From positions 46,738,243-46,802,242 of the forward strand of contig OZ017796.1 in NCBI GenBank assembly GCA_963969395.1: DNA of 64,000 bases, read 5' to 3'. Shown in pieces: positions 61,338 to 64,000 of the stretch. The notes under the pieces were generated by a model. The model saw nothing but the letters and a program-made list of their open reading frames with translations, made no database searches and had not been told where the DNA came from. Made by a program: the position numbers and the translations under genes. Position 1 is the stretch's first letter. Each line of letters begins with the position of its first letter. Origin of the DNA: Pseudoscleropodium purum. Its lineage: Eukaryota > Streptophyta > Bryopsida > Hypnales > Brachytheciaceae.

Positions 61338-62270
61338 GATGGTCTACAAGATGTGAAAGTTGGTAATCACAACCACGGCCAAGTTCAACAAACGTTGAGT
61401 ACTTGCCAAGATTAAGAAGTGTTAAGGCAAAATACACAAAAAAAAAGTAAAATCTCTAAAAATGAATGTTACAAGGAACTACAAATCCTTCACTAAAAGC
61501 AGTAGCAATAAAAAATGATGCAAAGTGAAATAGAGTTAGAGCCACACCTAAGAGATGGGAGAGCAAAAATATACCATAAGCAAGCGGCAACTTCTTTAAC
61601 TTGCCATGCAGTCTGGTTATTTGATCAGCAAACCCATTCGCTTGCATACTCTTACAAAGCGCTTTCTTCTATTCTTCTCCTTCAACTTGCCAACATACCG
61701 TCAATACCCATACTAAGGATTATTGTAGTCACCATAGAACTCCCAATACATTCAATTCACATAAACAATTCTAACATTCATTTCAGAAGTAGCTCGAAGA
61801 TAGCAAAGACCCCTAAATATATTTTCATTGCAAGCAATCATTTACAAACAATGTTTCCAAATAATTACACAACTTGAAACTACCTAAGCATAACTCATGG
61901 CACCCTACGTCTTTGTGACCTAGTAAAATTCCAAAGTAGAGAACGGCAATCAAGTGAACCTAATTACACATGTACAGTAATGAAGTAGAGAAGAACCAAG
62001 AGCAACAACGTTGTGCTTCTCCTTGCTCGACGTCTACAAGATGCGAAAGTTGGTAATCACAGCCACAGCCAAGTTCAACAAAGGTTGAGTACCTACTAGG
62101 ATTAAGAAGTCTTAAGGCAGAATATACAAAAGAAAAAATGAAATCTCTAAAAATGAATGCTGTAAGGAGCTACAAATCCTTCACTAAAAGCAACAGCAAT
62201 AAAGAATGATCCAAAGTGAAATAGAATTAGAGCCACACTTAAGAGATGGGAGAACAACAATATACTGTAG
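61338..62270. mobile_element. TRIM-like pair of ~245-bp direct repeats
   Basis: About 61338-61583 and 62027-62270 are the same sequence in the same orientation with modest divergence. Shared words include GAAAGTTGGTAATCACA, CCAAGTTCAACAAA, ATCTCTAAAAATGAATG, CTACAAATCCTTCACTAAAAG and AGAGATGGGAGA. About 445 unrelated, non-coding bases lie between. The size fits a terminal-repeat retrotransposon in miniature (TRIM), but clear TG...CA ends and a primer-binding site were not confirmed, so a simple dispersed duplication remains possible. Confidence 0.6.
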
Positions 62271-62429
62271 CTTCACATATTTGATGACACCACGGAGCAT
62301 GGTCGAGTATGTGATGACCTCCACAAAACTCTAGAGCTCAAAGATGAAAATTGAGACTCAAGCCCACTTTACATTTGGACGTGATTTAGGGTTGGCTGAA
62401 CAGCACATAAGGTAGGAATACCACACTTG

Positions 62430-62712
62430 AAAGGGAGAAAAAATAAAAGTAAAAAGTGTATTGAGGTGTGTTGAGGTAGAACTCAACACACCTCAATACA
62501 CTTTAATTTTTGCTTTTTACATTGGATTTTTTTATACTTGAAAAAGAAAAAAAGTAAAAAGTGTATTGAGGTGTATTGAAGTAGAGCTCAACACACCTCA
62601 ACACATTTTTAATTTTTGTTTATTACATTGGATTTTTTCGCACTTGAAAGAGAAAAAAAAGTAAAAGTAAAAAGTGTATTGAAGCACTTCAACACACTTT
62701 TAACATTTTTCC
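62430..62712. repeat. Three tandem hairpin-forming repeats
   Basis: The unit is GAAA(G/A)(A/G)GAGAAAAAA..GTAAAAAGTGTATTGA followed by a mirrored arm. The first unit has perfect 23-base arms (62453-62475 and 62482-62504) around a 6-base loop. The second (about 62556-62610) and third (about 62670-62702) have shorter or imperfect arms. A TTTACATTGGATTTTTT linker separates the first two and recurs as TTACATTGGATTTTTTC before the third. Confidence 0.85.
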
Positions 62713-64000
62713 TTTTTTTATTTCTCACAATCAACTTCTTTGAAACTTAATGATTTTTATGGTAGTGCATTTAGATTTGTTAAGAAGAACCAAAGCCCTA
62801 ATTTTTCATGTATTTGGAATCATCAGACTGTCATTATTTAGAATCTAGAGTGATAAACACAATTTAGAGTGAAAGCTGCAATCCAACGTTTTCCTTGCCC
62901 CACATTCAATGTTTGTTTGTTGTGAACCACAAAAGAGTTGTATATTTTCTTTTTTGTCCCTCCACAAGAAAAATTTCAAAGGCAAAATGAGCATTGATAT
63001 TGCAATTTATAAGCCATGAGATTTCCACTTGATCAAGTTAGAGCACGACACTTCTGAAGAGTTTTCCTCCTAATAGAGGCATTTGGTTTTAATGTCACTC
63101 TATTACCATAATTGTAGGACTCAAAATCAACATGCTTTAGAATTACAGCAACCTGTAAAATGGTTAGAGTTGTTTTTTCAAATCTTCTTGTAAGATTGTC
63201 AAGAATGGAATGTTAAACTTGCATTTGGAAATCCTAAACTGAATAGTTGTACAATCTTTTTACCAAAATCAAGAGATTTGAAAAAAGGACATCCATAATC
63301 AAGTTTGTCCCAAACTAGGCACTTGTTTTAGAAGCACCGGTGGTTATAAAAGGTTTGAATAAATACCATATTGGGAGAAGCCTTTGAACAAATGTTATAT
63401 GCTTGATTTACCATTCTATATCCTTATTGTGTTCTTTTTAACATGTATTGTGCTTAATTTATAGGTGACCTAGGATCAATTATTAGTGATCTATTCATAT
63501 GAACTTCAAAAGTCAATAGAGATAAATGTAAAAGCCTTCTTCTAGTAGAAAGATTTTTCAATGTCAGGGTCATCTCCCCCACCTTCTAAAGATTTCCAAA
63601 AATATAGCCACTATCACCAAGGGTGGCCATTTGTTCTTGCTTGGCGCTCAACTCTTCTACTTGGTCACTAGCTTCATCTTCATGTGCTCCCTTCTTTAAT
63701 TCCAGGGGTGGAGAGCTAAATTTTGCCCCTTCATCTCTTGCTAAGGTTTGTAAAGATGGAATATTTAGGGGTCCACTAGGAGGTGTCCAAGTCTCACCTT
63801 GAGAGTGTGTTACACGTGTAGGGGGTGGGCCTCTAAGTCTAAGCCTATGGGAGGGTGTAGGTTGTGGTCCTATGGTAGTTTCAAGTACAAAATTATTCAC
63901 CCTCTAAATAACTCGGGGTAGAACATAATGCCCCCTAGGTATGGTATCATTCATCATTGTGAGCAATTGGGATGGTCTAGAGGTAGATAGGGCCTCTAGG
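62713..64000. other. AT-rich end of window with one unassigned minus-strand frame
   Basis: Most of this is AT-rich without genes. A 104-codon minus-strand frame (63900-63586), Pro-rich first and then acidic (DEASDQVEELSAKQEQ), is GC-richer than its surroundings. It could be a transposon protein start or part of a gene running off the window. No family was recognised. Confidence 0.3.

Overview
The window looks like nuclear DNA of a land plant, most likely a bryophyte and perhaps a moss such as Sphagnum; the species call is inference. The evidence is many short GT-AG introns, CCCTAAA-type telomere motifs, a WOX13-like homeobox gene, a plant exo-beta-glucanase and a plastid-type transit peptide. 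GC-richer gene islands alternate with very AT-rich stretches full of transposon remains. I joined exons by hand, requiring GT-AG sites, phase closure and family conservation. Two large models closed in phase over 8 and 26 exons, and two smaller ones over 3 and 7.

Layout. 1-4260 is AT-rich repeat DNA. 4260-6840 is a GC-richer flank with no recognised gene. 6841-12271(+) is a GH3 exo-beta-glucosidase whose introns carry tandem repeats, a hairpin and telomere motifs. 14241-16972(+) is a WOX homeobox gene with a perfect palindrome just before its start codon. 18040-18456(-) is a small single-exon gene with a close paralogue at 37651-38055(+). 19496-28429(+) is a 26-exon ARM/HEAT-repeat protein, and a decayed piece of it lies at 35487-36078. 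30030-30143(+) encodes the 37-residue oligosaccharyltransferase subunit OST4. 30907-31759 is a large foldback element. 33740-35152(+) is an intron-free mitochondrial cysteine desulfurase (NFS1). 39263-42046(-) is a 7-exon gene for a probably plastid-targeted protein of unknown function, which appears only when short exons are joined. 42459-43045(+) is a decayed copia gag-like sequence. 44-49 kb is AT-rich and holds a Helitron fragment and two MITE-like elements. 51811-53367(+) may be a small gene. 55226-56279(+) encodes a heavy-metal-associated (HMA) domain protein with poly-proline, a cysteine cluster and a KE-rich tail. 57206-57613 is a 136-bp minisatellite. 59444-61308(-) is a decayed Crinkler/RHS-type NTPase gene. 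The last 3 kb hold a TRIM-like direct-repeat pair and a row of hairpins.

The genes do not form a pathway. They are mostly housekeeping or developmental: wall glucan turnover, transcription, N-glycosylation, Fe-S cluster sulfur supply and metal binding. The more unusual signals are the Crinkler/RHS relic, the dispersed duplication linking 18-28 kb with 35-38 kb, the foldback element, the duplicated splice-acceptor array in the plastid gene and the palindrome at the WOX leader. No wholly new multi-gene system was demonstrated.
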